Source: Flavobacterium sp.
GTDB lineage: Bacteria > Bacteroidota > Bacteroidia > Flavobacteriales > Flavobacteriaceae
Direction: 5' to 3'
Length of the DNA: 39,259 nt
Assembly: GCA_023251135.1 (NCBI GenBank)
Contig: JAHEZJ010000041.1
Coordinates: 1-39,259 of the forward strand
Below are positions 10,279 through 18,062 of this stretch, piece by piece (within the stretch, counting starts at the first letter, position 1; every line of letters begins with the position of its first letter). Position numbers and translations under genes: made by a program. A model generated the notes under the pieces. That model had not been told where the DNA came from, ran no database searches, and worked only from the letters and a program-made list of their open reading frames with translations.

Positions 10279-11223
10279 ATGAACAGAATTACACAACTAT
10301 TTAATATTAAATATCCAATTATTCAGGGAGGAATGATTTGGAACAGTGGTTATAAATTAGCAGCTGCAGTAAGTAATGCAGGTGGTTTGGGCTTAATTGG
10401 TGCGGGTTCGATGTATCCTGAAGTATTACGCCAGCACATTCAGAAATGTCAAAAAGCAACCAGTAAACCTTTTGGAGTTAACATTCCGATGTTGTATCCT
10501 AATATCGAAGAAATTATGAATATTGTGGTTGAAGAAGGGGTGAAAATTGTTTTCACTTCCGCCGGAAACCCAAAAACCTGGACTTCTTTTTTAAAAGAAA
10601 AAGGAATCACAGTGGTACACGTCGTAAGCAGCAGTGTTTTTGCTTTAAAAGCTCAGGAGGCAGGAGTTGATGCTATTGTTGCTGAAGGATTTGAGGCAGG
10701 CGGGCACAATGGACGTGATGAAACTACAACTTTGACTTTGATTCCAATGGTGAAAGAAAAAATTCAGATACCCGTTATTGCTGCCGGAGGAATTGCAACT
10801 GGTAGAGGGATGCTCGCCACCATGATTTTGGGTGCCGATGGCGTTCAGGTGGGAAGCCGTTTTGCTGCTTCGGTAGAATCTTCGGCGCATGATAATTTCA
10901 AAGACACTATTCTTAAGGTTAAAGAAGGCGATACACAATTGACGCTAAAAGAACTGGCTCCGGTTCGATTGGTTAAAAACAAATTCTATCAGGATGTTCA
11001 GGAATTGTATGAGCAATGTCCTACAAAAGAAGATTTGGTAGCACTTTTAGGCAGAGCAAGAGCAAAAAAAGGAATGTTTGAAGGAGATCTTGAAGAGGGA
11101 GAACTCGAAATAGGGCAAATCGCGGGATTAATTCATGAAATTTTGCCCGTCGAGAAAATTATTCAACAAATGATGTCCGATTTTGAAGCTGCCCGCCAGG
11201 AAAAGGCTAAATTTGAATTCTAA
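10279..11223 (+). CDS. Nitronate monooxygenase-family FMN enzyme
   Basis: A 314-residue cytoplasmic TIM-barrel protein of the nitronate monooxygenase / 2-nitropropane dioxygenase family, related also to the enoyl-ACP reductase FabK. Visible signatures are the N-terminal PIIQGGMIWNSGYKLAAAVS, NAGGLGLIGAGSM, FGVNIPM, VAEGFEAGGHNG (which carries the His often proposed as catalytic base) and the phosphate-binding VIAAGGIATGRGM and ADGVQVGSRFAA. These predict FMN binding and oxidation of alkyl nitronates; a FabK-type role in fatty acid synthesis is the main alternative and cannot be excluded from sequence. It starts 12 bases after the subtilase stop and is followed after 21 bases by a small secreted protein. 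Confidence 0.85.
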   Translation: MNRITQLFNIKYPIIQGGMIWNSGYKLAAAVSNAGGLGLIGAGSMYPEVLRQHIQKCQKATSKPFGVNIPMLYPNIEEIMNIVVEEGVKIVFTSAGNPKTWTSFLKEKGITVVHVVSSSVFALKAQEAGVDAIVAEGFEAGGHNGRDETTTLTLIPMVKEKIQIPVIAAGGIATGRGMLATMILGADGVQVGSRFAASVESSAHDNFKDTILKVKEGDTQLTLKELAPVRLVKNKFYQDVQELYEQCPTKEDLVALLGRARAKKGMFEGDLEEGELEIGQIAGLIHEILPVEKIIQQMMSDFEAARQEKAKFEF

Positions 11224-11244
11224 ATTACCCCCAAGAACTACAAC

Positions 11245-11655
11245 ATGAAACCTACACGCACTTTTATATTTTTACTTTTTTTCGGACTTGGTTTACAGCA
11301 AGCTTATAGTCAGTCTTATCAATTTAAAACTTCAGGTTTTAGTGTCTTAGAAAAGAATGAAAAAGGAAAATGGGGAGAGTGGTCTGATCTTGATTTGGTC
11401 AATTTGTCGGTGATTCTGGATACTAATAAACACAGAATTGTGGTTTATTCACAGGAAATTCAGCTTTTTAGTATTCTAGATTATATCGAACGCGAAGAAA
11501 ACGATACCGATATTGTATATTCTTTTATGTGTAAAGACAATGATGGTACAGCCTGTAAGCTATCGATCATCACCCGAAAAAAACAGGATTTCCGTAAACA
11601 GCTCTATATCAACTACGACGACCGTATTATTGTGTATAATATTTTTAGTGTGTAG
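11245..11655 (+). CDS. Small secreted protein of unknown function
   Basis: A 136-residue protein that I do not recognise. Residues 1-23 form a clear signal peptide (MKPTRTFIFLLFFGLG, then AYSQ). The rest is hydrophilic with alternating strand-like segments (FKTSGFSVLEKNEKGKWGEW, HRIVVYSQEIQLFSI, KQLYINYDDRIIVYNIF), suggesting a small all-beta periplasmic protein. Two cysteines (in MCKDNDGTACKL) are close enough to form a disulfide. It is the last gene of the mnmA-subtilase-monooxygenase row, 21 bases after its neighbour, and is followed by a strong palindromic terminator. Confidence 0.7.
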   Translation: MKPTRTFIFLLFFGLGLQQAYSQSYQFKTSGFSVLEKNEKGKWGEWSDLDLVNLSVILDTNKHRIVVYSQEIQLFSILDYIEREENDTDIVYSFMCKDNDGTACKLSIITRKKQDFRKQLYINYDDRIIVYNIFSV

Positions 11656-11702
11656 TTTTTAAAGATGTAAGTAGCACGTCATTTTTCGAAATTACTATAT
11701 CC

Positions 11703-11735
11703 AAACCCGACAGGTTTTTAAAACCTGTCGGGTTT
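11703..11735. terminator. 33-bp palindromic bidirectional terminator
   Basis: The arms 11703-11718 (AAACCCGACAGGTTTT) and 11720-11735 are perfectly complementary over 16 bp around a single central base. It lies between convergent genes (ends at 11655 and 11787), so it can serve both strands. Confidence 0.75.
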
Positions 11736-11743
11736 ATTATTTA

Positions 11744-11786
11744 AAAACCTTAGAACCTTAGCGTCTAAGCACCTTAGGATCTTTCC
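11744..11786 (-). repeat. CTAAGGTT-type degenerate 3'-flank repeat, copy 2
   Basis: Read on the minus strand it is a run of TAAGGTGCT, TAGACGC, TAAGGTTC and TAAGGTT units starting directly after the TAA of the DUF4268 gene. The orientation relative to its gene is the same as after nagB. Confidence 0.7.
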
Positions 11787-12224
11787 TTAAGACTCAATAT
11801 CCTTAATAAACTCGTCATACTCTAAGTAAAACATCTCAAGAGCATGCATGTTTTCGTTGAAGAAATCAAAAATGGCATCCCAGTTGTTTCGGTTGCTGAA
11901 ACCAATACCTAATTTTTCGACCCAGATTCGGCTAATGGTTTTGCCGCTTTCGAGAGTGTAGTTTTGTTCGAAAACCAAATCTTTAATAAATTCTTCTTCC
12001 AAAATACTTTTTAACGCTTCAATTTTTTCAAAATAAGCATTTCGTTTTTCATCACTTCGGTGTTCAATATCAATTAAAACCTGTGCTTTTTTATTATCAA
12101 CATAAAATTTAAAAGAGAAATCTTTAATTTTGGTATCATAAAGGACCCATTTGCGAGGATATTTTTCAGCGAATGCTACCCAGAATTCTCTTTTTATCTT
12201 TTGTGATTCTTCTTTACTGTACAT
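11787..12224 (-). CDS. DUF4268 family protein
   Basis: A 145-residue soluble protein, acidic and aromatic-rich. It opens with YSKEESQKIKREFWVAFAEKYPRKWVLYDTKIKDFSFKFYVDNKKAQVLIDIEHR, matching DUF4268, a family found as short stand-alone proteins in Bacteroidota and as a C-terminal domain on some nuclease-like proteins. No catalytic residues are obvious and the function is unknown. It has no signal peptide. It is transcribed divergently from the NUDIX gene from a promoter that overlaps the NUDIX promoter region, and its stop codon abuts a CTAAGGTT repeat. Confidence 0.75.
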   Translation of the reverse strand: MYSKEESQKIKREFWVAFAEKYPRKWVLYDTKIKDFSFKFYVDNKKAQVLIDIEHRSDEKRNAYFEKIEALKSILEEEFIKDLVFEQNYTLESGKTISRIWVEKLGIGFSNRNNWDAIFDFFNENMHALEMFYLEYDEFIKDIES

Positions 12225-12296
12225 TTTTAGGTCTTGATTTTAGAAAACTTGTAGAACCGCGTTTTCTGGACTATATTTATATTTTATTTAAAAGTA

Positions 12297-12311
12297 CAAA
12301 AATAAACTTTG
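12297..12311. promoter_or_regulatory. Overlapping divergent promoter elements (DUF4268 / NUDIX)
   Basis: On the minus strand 12297-12304 reads TATTTTTG, 73 bases upstream of the DUF4268 ATG. On the plus strand 12303-12311 reads TAAACTTTG, an off-by-one version of TAnnTTTG, only 3 bases before the NUDIX ATG. The two share bases 12303-12304. Confidence 0.45.
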
Positions 12312-12314
12312 CTT

Positions 12315-12965
12315 ATGGATTTTCAAGATTTTTTGCAATATGTTCCTGATTTAATACCGGTAGTATTGCCGGCGGAGTCAGCGCATAGTAAAATGGCTCC
12401 AAAAGAACGCCTCGAAGCCTTAAAGAATCTTGACTTAAAAGATAAAAATCCGCGTATTGCGGCCGTTATGATGTTGTTTTATCCCAAAAACGGAAAAACA
12501 CATTTGGTACTGATTGTCCGAAATGCCTATAATGGAGTTCATTCGTCACAAATTGCATTCCCCGGAGGGAAATACGAATTGACTGATGCCGATTATGAAA
12601 AGACAGCTTTGCGCGAAACTCATGAAGAAGTAGGTGTTGTACCTGAAAAAATAAAGGTAATCAAGCATTTTACGCCCATGTATATTCCGCCAAGTAACTT
12701 TTTGGTACATCCTTTTTTAGGGATTTCCGAAGAAGAACTATTGTTTTATCCGGATATCAGAGAAGTAGCAGATATCATAGAATTACCGCTGTCGGTTTTT
12801 CTGAATGACGAAATTGTTATCGAAGTCACATTATCAACTTCTTATGCCAATGATGCTTTAGTTCCGGCATTTAACATTCAAAATCATATAGTTTGGGGAG
12901 CGACAGCCATGATATTGAGTGAACTGAGAGATGTTTTAAAAATAACTTTTGGAGACAAGGTATAA
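12315..12965 (+). CDS. NUDIX hydrolase, CoA pyrophosphatase-like
   Basis: A 216-residue cytoplasmic protein. The segment VRNAYNGVHSSQIAFPGGKYE joins the CoA-pyrophosphatase signature (a histidine-containing segment, then IAFPGGK) to a full Nudix box ending TALRETHEEVGV, which supplies the metal-binding glutamates. Family members cleave CoA to 4'-phosphopantetheine and 3',5'-ADP. The ATG at 12315 gives MDFQDFLQYVPD; a TTG two codons upstream lies inside the promoter-like word and is rejected. The ATG follows that word by only 3 bases, so the message may be nearly leaderless. It is transcribed divergently from DUF4268, and the acyltransferase gene downstream has its own promoter. Confidence 0.88.
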   Translation: MDFQDFLQYVPDLIPVVLPAESAHSKMAPKERLEALKNLDLKDKNPRIAAVMMLFYPKNGKTHLVLIVRNAYNGVHSSQIAFPGGKYELTDADYEKTALRETHEEVGVVPEKIKVIKHFTPMYIPPSNFLVHPFLGISEEELLFYPDIREVADIIELPLSVFLNDEIVIEVTLSTSYANDALVPAFNIQNHIVWGATAMILSELRDVLKITFGDKV

Positions 12966-13052
12966 AAAGTAAAAATTAACAATTTGATATTCATAGTTAT
13001 AGCAGTTTATTTTCGAAATTGTATTATACTATCGCTAAAAGAATAAATTTTG

Positions 13053-13060
13053 TATGTTTG
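13053..13060 (+). promoter_or_regulatory. TATGTTTG promoter element before the acyltransferase gene
   Basis: TATGTTTGCG at 13053-13062 lies 30 bases before the ATG at 13091 and inside the longer open frame beginning at 13019. That argues against the upstream start. Confidence 0.55.
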
Positions 13061-13090
13061 CGTCCTAACAAAAAAATACATTTGACAGCT

Positions 13091-13900
13091 ATGGGATTGT
13101 TTAAACGAAATCCTTTTGGACATATATTATTCATCAAGAAATGGTTGATCCGTATTTTGGGTGCCATGACTCACCGAAGATATAGAGGTTTTAATGAATT
13201 ACAGATTGAAGGATCTGAAATCATTAAAACACTGCCAGATACAAATGTTTTGTTTATATCCAATCACCAAACCTATTTTGCCGATGTTGTAGCCATGTTT
13301 CATGTGTTTAACGCAAGTTTAAGCGGACGTCAGGATACCATTAAGAATATTGGTTATTTGTGGCAGCCGAAGATGAATATTTATTATGTTGCTGCCAAAG
13401 AAACCATGCAAGCGGGTTTATTGCCAAGAATTCTGGCTTATGTAGGCGCAATTACAGTCGAGAGAACCTGGCGTGCAAAAGGTGTTGATGTTACAGAAAA
13501 GCGTGATGTTAACCCAAATGATACTGAAAACATCAGAATTGCACTTGAAGATGGTTGGGTAATTACATTTCCGCAAGGAACAACTAAATCGTTTAAACCT
13601 GTTCGTAAAGGGACAGCGCATATCATAAAACAACACAAACCTGTTGTAATTCCGATCGTTATAGATGGTTTCCGTCGTTCGTTTGATAAAAAAGGACTGC
13701 GAATGAAGAAGAAAGGAATCCTGCAATCGTTTATCATCAAAGAACCTCTTGATATTGATTATGAAAACGATACCATCGAAGAAATCGTTGAAAAAGTAGA
13801 ATACGCGATCGAACAGCATCCTTCATTTTTAAAAGTTATTCCGGCTGAAGAAATTAAAGTAGAGGAAGAACTGAATAAAATGAGAAGGTGGGACTACTAG
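13091..13900 (+). CDS. PlsC-like glycerolipid acyltransferase with altered motifs
   Basis: A 269-residue protein of the 1-acyl-glycerol-3-phosphate acyltransferase superfamily, probably acting at the inner membrane face to transfer an acyl chain to a lipid precursor. Motif I is present as SNHQTYFADV, with His59 and Asp65 separated by five residues instead of the usual four. Motif III reads FPQGTTKSFKPVRKG, with Gln162 in place of Glu of FPEGTR and Thr in place of Arg. The later PVVIPIVIDGF segment matches motif IV. Two altered motifs suggest a different acceptor or a divergent subfamily. The frame is open from 13019, but the promoter element at 13053-13060 and the first 24 residues, which do not look like the family, favour the ATG at 13091. 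Confidence 0.82.
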   Translation: MGLFKRNPFGHILFIKKWLIRILGAMTHRRYRGFNELQIEGSEIIKTLPDTNVLFISNHQTYFADVVAMFHVFNASLSGRQDTIKNIGYLWQPKMNIYYVAAKETMQAGLLPRILAYVGAITVERTWRAKGVDVTEKRDVNPNDTENIRIALEDGWVITFPQGTTKSFKPVRKGTAHIIKQHKPVVIPIVIDGFRRSFDKKGLRMKKKGILQSFIIKEPLDIDYENDTIEEIVEKVEYAIEQHPSFLKVIPAEEIKVEEELNKMRRWDY

Positions 13901-13935
13901 TGATTGCTGGTTTTAGATTTTAGATTGTTTTTTTT

Positions 13936-13965
13936 GTTTCAGGTTTCAAAGTTTCAGGTTTCAAA
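13936..13965. repeat. Two exact 15-bp tandem units
   Basis: GTTTCAGGTTTCAAA occurs twice in succession, 36 bases after the acyltransferase stop. It lies next to the CTAAGGTT repeat at 13978. Confidence 0.8.
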
Positions 13966-13977
13966 ATAAACTTAGTT

Positions 13978-14024
13978 TCTTAGAACCTTAGCGCCTTAGA
14001 ATCTTAGCATCTCAGCACCTCTCA
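13978..14024 (-). repeat. CTAAGGTT-type degenerate 3'-flank repeat, copy 3
   Basis: The minus strand reads AGGTGCTGAGATGCTAAGAT, then CTAAGGCG, CTAAGGTT and CTAAGAAA units, beginning within a few bases of the TGA of the minus-strand gene ending at 14025. Orientation relative to the gene matches copies 1 and 2. Confidence 0.7.
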
Positions 14025-14657
14025 TCAAAAATCAATTTTCTTCAACTCCTTATAATTGGCGTACAATCTGCGTAACAAAGTTCCGTAAAGCAATCTGTAG
14101 ATGCACCAGAACATTCCGAAAAGGACTACCGTAAGTAATACCATCGCGCCAATCGAAAACAGCATTGCTTTTCCGTTTAAGGCCAGTTTTTCTCTAATCA
14201 GTGCCATATCGGGATTGTAAACATACCCGATGAAAAAGCTCAGTATAGACGAAACCACAAGCATACCTAAATTGTACCAAACGTAATATTGAACTGTTTT
14301 TCGGGTTTTCAATATGCTACTCATTAACAATTTAGTAGAAACCGTAGTGGTGATGGTTTTGTAGTTTTTATAGAAAAAGAAAATAAAAACAAAAATCACT
14401 ACATAATTGAAATACATCAAAATATCCATAAAGAGAATAATCTCAGGATGATTCATTCGCTTTAAATCGGCGTCGACATTAGAGAAGTAGTTTGATAGCG
14501 TCCAGAACAGAACCTCCAAAATGCTAATAATTAAAATCCACTTCACGATCGAAGATGATTTTTTGTGAATCATTTTGTAGATTTCCTTTTCCGATATTTG
14601 TTCAAAAGAATCCGAGTTCTTTTGCCAGTCTTTTTTTAATAAATCCAGTTCTTTCAT
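14025..14657 (-). CDS. Four-helix membrane protein paired with an ECF sigma factor
   Basis: A 210-residue protein. A hydrophilic N-terminal stretch of about 37 residues (MKELDLLKKDWQKNSDSFEQ onward) is followed by four hydrophobic segments at about 39-59, 75-97, 125-148 and 164-188. Its start lies 8 bases after the stop of the sigma factor gene, so the two are surely co-transcribed and probably act together. A membrane protein with a short cytoplasmic N-terminus encoded right after an ECF sigma factor is a candidate anti-sigma factor, but I see no zinc (ZAS) motif, so this is inference from position. Homologues have at times been labelled beta-carotene monooxygenase, which the sequence does not support. 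Confidence 0.75.
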   Translation of the reverse strand: MKELDLLKKDWQKNSDSFEQISEKEIYKMIHKKSSSIVKWILIISILEVLFWTLSNYFSNVDADLKRMNHPEIILFMDILMYFNYVVIFVFIFFFYKNYKTITTTVSTKLLMSSILKTRKTVQYYVWYNLGMLVVSSILSFFIGYVYNPDMALIREKLALNGKAMLFSIGAMVLLTVVLFGMFWCIYRLLYGTLLRRLYANYKELKKIDF

Positions 14658-14665
14658 AATAATTT

Positions 14666-15160
14666 TTAAGGATTTAGTATTTTTTTAAGTTTCCCTTTAA
14701 TTCTGTTCATTTTCACACGAGCATTCACTTCGCTGATTCCTAAGGTTTCTGCTATTTCTTGATAATCTTTGTCTTCTAAATACATAAAAACTAATGCTTT
14801 TTCGATGTCATTAAGCTGATAAACGGCTTTATACATCAATTTAATCTGTTCTTCTTCTTCATAATTGTAATCGACATCTTTTATAAAATGCTGATGACTT
14901 TCATATTCTACGGTCGATACGGTTCGTTTCGTTTTTCGGTATAGGGTTATGGCAGTATTTAAGGCAACGCGATACGTCCAGGTCGAAAACTTGCTGTCGC
15001 CTCTAAATTTTGGATATGCTTTCCAGAGCTGAATGGTGATTTCCTGAAACAAATCTTTGTGAGCATCTTCGCCGGCAGTATATAATCGACATATTTTGTG
15101 GATTATATTCTGATTTGCCTGCAATTGCGCAACAAATGACTGTTCTAGATTTTCGCTCAT
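14666..15160 (-). CDS. ECF-type RNA polymerase sigma factor
   Basis: A 164-residue sigma-70 family protein. Region 2 (about residues 15-85) includes HKDLFQEITIQLWKAYPKFRG and SKFSTWTYRVALNTAITLYR, the usual core-binding and -10 recognition segments. Region 4 (about 110-160) includes LNDIEKALVFMYLEDKDYQEIAETLGISEVNARVKMNRIKGKLK, a helix-turn-helix for the -35 side. It directs RNA polymerase to a small regulon that cannot be named from sequence. It is the first gene of a two-gene unit with the membrane protein starting at 14657. No TAnnTTTG word precedes it, which leaves room for self-regulation from another promoter class. Confidence 0.9.
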   Translation of the reverse strand: MSENLEQSFVAQLQANQNIIHKICRLYTAGEDAHKDLFQEITIQLWKAYPKFRGDSKFSTWTYRVALNTAITLYRKTKRTVSTVEYESHQHFIKDVDYNYEEEEQIKLMYKAVYQLNDIEKALVFMYLEDKDYQEIAETLGISEVNARVKMNRIKGKLKKILNP

Positions 15161-15279
15161 AAAATGATTAGTAGTACTGAAAGCTATTTTGTTACAGCTT
15201 ACGATTATTTTTTTTCTGCCACAGATTAAAAATCCGTGTAATTTATATCAGCAATTTTAACCTAATTCGCGATAAACGT

Positions 15280-16341
15280 TTATAACGCTCTGGTTTTATA
15301 GTAATTCACCATCAAATCTACAAATTTGCTATACCCCTCCAAGCCGTCTTTTTGATGGTTGATCTTTAAAAAATTGTCGTAAAAAATATGAAATCCTTTA
15401 TCGATAAAAGTATCGTATTGTTTCCAGAAATCCTGACTTTCCTGATAGTTTTTTAAAATTCCGGGATGGGTTTGTTTTTTTAACTGTTTAAAAATAGTTT
15501 CGTTTTTGACCTGCCAGATTCCTAAACAATACCGTAGCGCAAAGCTATAGCCGGAATATTGATAATACAAATTATCGTTTTTAACAGAAGCTAGTACGCC
15601 AATAAAATTGCACTCACTTTCGCTTGCATAACCCATCTGATGCGCCATTTCATGACAAGTCGTTACCGGGAAATTATACATCGGCAGTAAATCATTTACC
15701 TGTGCTTCATTGGTGAATGGATTTAAATAACCTCCAAACCCCATATAAGTCAAAGGCAGACTAAAAAGCGATTTTTTGACACTGGGAATTTCGTATTTGA
15801 AATAAGAATGTTCTTTGGCCAGATTTTCATATCCGTTTAAATTCATTTTAAAAGCCTCCTTTTGAGAATAGGGGAAGACAATCTTTGAATTGTTGTTTTT
15901 GGTGATCTGAAACTGAATTTCGTTTGTTTTTACAATTAGCTTTTTGGTAAAAGAAAGTAATTCGGCATCGGTATATTCTTTTTGGATCTTCATTTTTTCG
16001 AAAAGAGGTTCCCTGTAATAATTCAGTGCCCAAAGCAGGTGGAAGAAAAAGTAAAATATAGAAAGTATACTTAAAGCTTTTAAAAGATGATCTTTCCATT
16101 GCTGTTTCCAGGTTTTACGGGTTTTCCAGATCCATCTCATCAAAAATAAAATCAGAACGGAGTAGATGATGTCTCCAATAGAAAAGGGAATTTTGCCTAA
16201 AACGATTCTCGAAAACGATGCGATTTTTAAATACAATCCGTTACTGTAAACCTCTTCAATAAATTTCGGAAAGCAGGAGAGAAGCTTTAAAAGAACAATC
16301 TGAACAAGTAGAAATAGAGGTAAGATGTATTTTGATTTCAC
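15280..16341 (-). CDS. DUF3810 family membrane protein with HExxH-type motif
   Basis: A 353-residue protein with three N-terminal hydrophobic segments (about 3-22, 52-72 and 88-106) and a large C-terminal domain. The hallmark is TTCHEMAHQMGYASESECNF, with His230, Glu231 and His234 forming HEMAH and a downstream ESE that could supply the third metal ligand. This is a gluzincin-like zinc peptidase arrangement as annotated for DUF3810 (Bacteroidota). No substrate is known for the family. The gene is transcribed divergently from pepD, and about 120 bases separate its stop from the sigma factor start. Confidence 0.82.
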   Translation of the reverse strand: MKSKYILPLFLLVQIVLLKLLSCFPKFIEEVYSNGLYLKIASFSRIVLGKIPFSIGDIIYSVLILFLMRWIWKTRKTWKQQWKDHLLKALSILSIFYFFFHLLWALNYYREPLFEKMKIQKEYTDAELLSFTKKLIVKTNEIQFQITKNNNSKIVFPYSQKEAFKMNLNGYENLAKEHSYFKYEIPSVKKSLFSLPLTYMGFGGYLNPFTNEAQVNDLLPMYNFPVTTCHEMAHQMGYASESECNFIGVLASVKNDNLYYQYSGYSFALRYCLGIWQVKNETIFKQLKKQTHPGILKNYQESQDFWKQYDTFIDKGFHIFYDNFLKINHQKDGLEGYSKFVDLMVNYYKTRAL

Positions 16342-16475
16342 AATTTTAAATTTGGATACGTAAATATAAATACAATATTAGAACTAAAAAAGGAGCGTTT
16401 TGCGCAATTTGTTTTTTACACATAAGATTACTGCTAATTCATGAAATTTGTGACGAAAAAAGCATTTAAACTTTG

Positions 16476-16483
16476 TAACTTTG
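16476..16483 (+). promoter_or_regulatory. TAACTTTG promoter element before pepD
   Basis: TAACTTTGGG lies 34 bases before the ATG at 16518. It is also upstream of the TTG at 16494, so it does not by itself decide the start. Confidence 0.5.
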
Positions 16484-16517
16484 GGACTCTTAATTGTTAA
16501 ACTACAAACAAAATATA

Positions 16518-17978
16518 ATGAGTCAGGAAATAAGAAATCTGGAACCAAAGGCACTATGGAATAAGTTTGCCGATTTAAATGCCGTTCCGCGTCCGTCAAA
16601 GAAAGAAGAGCGTGTAATTGAATTTATGAAAGACTTTGGAAACAGCTTAGGTTTAGAAACTTTTGAAGACGAAATTCGAAATGTAATTATCAGAAAACCC
16701 GCAACTCCCGGAATGGAAAACCGCAAGGCAATTGTAATGCAGGGGCATCTTGATATGGTGCACCAGAAAAATGCAGACACTGTTTTTGATTTCGATACAC
16801 AAGGAATTGATATGTATGTGGATGGTGACTGGGTTCGTGCGCGCGGGACTACACTTGGTGCTGATAACGGACTTGGAGTAGCGACAATTATGGCGATTTT
16901 GGAGAGTAAGGATATTCCGCATCCGGCAATCGAAGCTTTGTTTACAATTGATGAAGAAACCGGAATGACTGGGGCTTTAAACCTTAAAGGTGGTATTTTG
17001 CAAGGGCAGATTCTTTTAAACTTAGATACAGAAGAAGATGATGAGATTGATATTGGTTGTGCAGGAGGAATTGATGTAACGGCTACAAGAACTTACAATG
17101 AAGAAGAAGTTCCTGAAGGATCTGTAGGTCATATCATTACGGTGAAAGGACTTAACGGAGGGCACTCAGGTATGGATATTCATAAAGGATTAGGGAATGC
17201 TAATAAAATTATGAATCGTTTGCTGTTTGATGCTTTTGAAAACTTCGGATTGCAGGTAGCTGAAATTAATGGAGGAAGTTTGAGAAATGCGATACCAAGA
17301 GAAAGTGTTGCGAAAGTAATTATTTCTGAAATGTTTGATGAAGCCTACATTTTTGATATGCAGGAAATCATCAATGATATTAAAGCCGAATATAAAACTA
17401 CTGAACCTAACTTATCGATCGAAATCGTAAAATGCGATTTGCCTGAGAAAGTAATGGATTTAGGCGTTCAGGAAGGTATTATTCGTGCACTTTATGCAGC
17501 TCACAATGGTGTTTACAGAATGAGTGCTGATATGGAGGATTTAGTAGAAACGTCCAACAACATTGCGCGAGTAATTGTAAAAGATGGTGAAATAACAATT
17601 GGTTGTTTAACGCGTTCTTCTGTTGAAACTTCAAAATTTGATTTGGCTAATGCTTTGCGTTCTGCTTTCGAATTGGTAGGTTGTGAAGTAGAACTTTCAG
17701 GTTCTTATCCGGGTTGGACTCCAAATGTTAATTCTGAAATCCTGGACACTTTGGTTGGGATCTATGAAAAACAAAATAATGAGAAACCAAAAGTAGTAGC
17801 TTGTCATGCAGGTTTAGAGTGTGGAATTTTAGGTACAAATTATCCGGATATGGATATGATTTCTTTTGGACCAACAATTCACGGTGCACATTCTCCTGAC
17901 GAAAGAGCAAGTATCTCATCAGCACAGAAATACTGGAAATTTGTTTTAGAAATTCTTTCGAACATTCCGGTTAAATAA
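16518..17978 (+). CDS. pepD: Aminoacyl-histidine dipeptidase (Xaa-His dipeptidase)
   Basis: A 486-residue cytosolic M20-family metallopeptidase that splits Xaa-His dipeptides such as carnosine. Metal-site segments are MQGHLDMVHQ (His77), LGADNGLGVA (bridging Asp), IDEETGMTGA (general base and ligand Glu pair), LDTEEDDEIDIGCAGG and the C-terminal HGAHSPDERAS. The lid region GHSGMDIHKGLGNANK is also present. Length is normal for PepD. The ATG at 16518 (MSQEIRNLEPKALW) is chosen over a TTG eight codons upstream. It has its own promoter and is followed by CAGTCGCAGT repeats and a terminator-like hairpin that reads into a small opposing ORF. Confidence 0.94.
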   Translation: MSQEIRNLEPKALWNKFADLNAVPRPSKKEERVIEFMKDFGNSLGLETFEDEIRNVIIRKPATPGMENRKAIVMQGHLDMVHQKNADTVFDFDTQGIDMYVDGDWVRARGTTLGADNGLGVATIMAILESKDIPHPAIEALFTIDEETGMTGALNLKGGILQGQILLNLDTEEDDEIDIGCAGGIDVTATRTYNEEEVPEGSVGHIITVKGLNGGHSGMDIHKGLGNANKIMNRLLFDAFENFGLQVAEINGGSLRNAIPRESVAKVIISEMFDEAYIFDMQEIINDIKAEYKTTEPNLSIEIVKCDLPEKVMDLGVQEGIIRALYAAHNGVYRMSADMEDLVETSNNIARVIVKDGEITIGCLTRSSVETSKFDLANALRSAFELVGCEVELSGSYPGWTPNVNSEILDTLVGIYEKQNNEKPKVVACHAGLECGILGTNYPDMDMISFGPTIHGAHSPDERASISSAQKYWKFVLEILSNIPVK

Positions 17979-17985
17979 TAGTATT

Positions 17986-18057
17986 CAGTCGCAGTCGCAG
18001 TATTCAGTTGTAAAGAACTGTAAACTGCGACTGTACACTGAGACTAAAACTGCGATT
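17986..18057. repeat. CAGTCGCAGT-type repeat cluster after pepD
   Basis: CAGTCGCAGT occurs at 17986-17995 and 17992-18001 (overlapping), with the complementary ACTGCGACTG at 18024-18033 and further ACTGAGACT and ACTGCGATT variants. It begins 8 bases after the pepD stop and belongs to the same family as 1097-1180. Confidence 0.7.
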
Positions 18058-18062
18058 AAAAA

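Noticed and set aside
16384-16599. Minus-strand 71-codon ORF between DUF3810 and pepD
   Set aside because: It covers the pepD promoter and the pepD 5' end; no family features.
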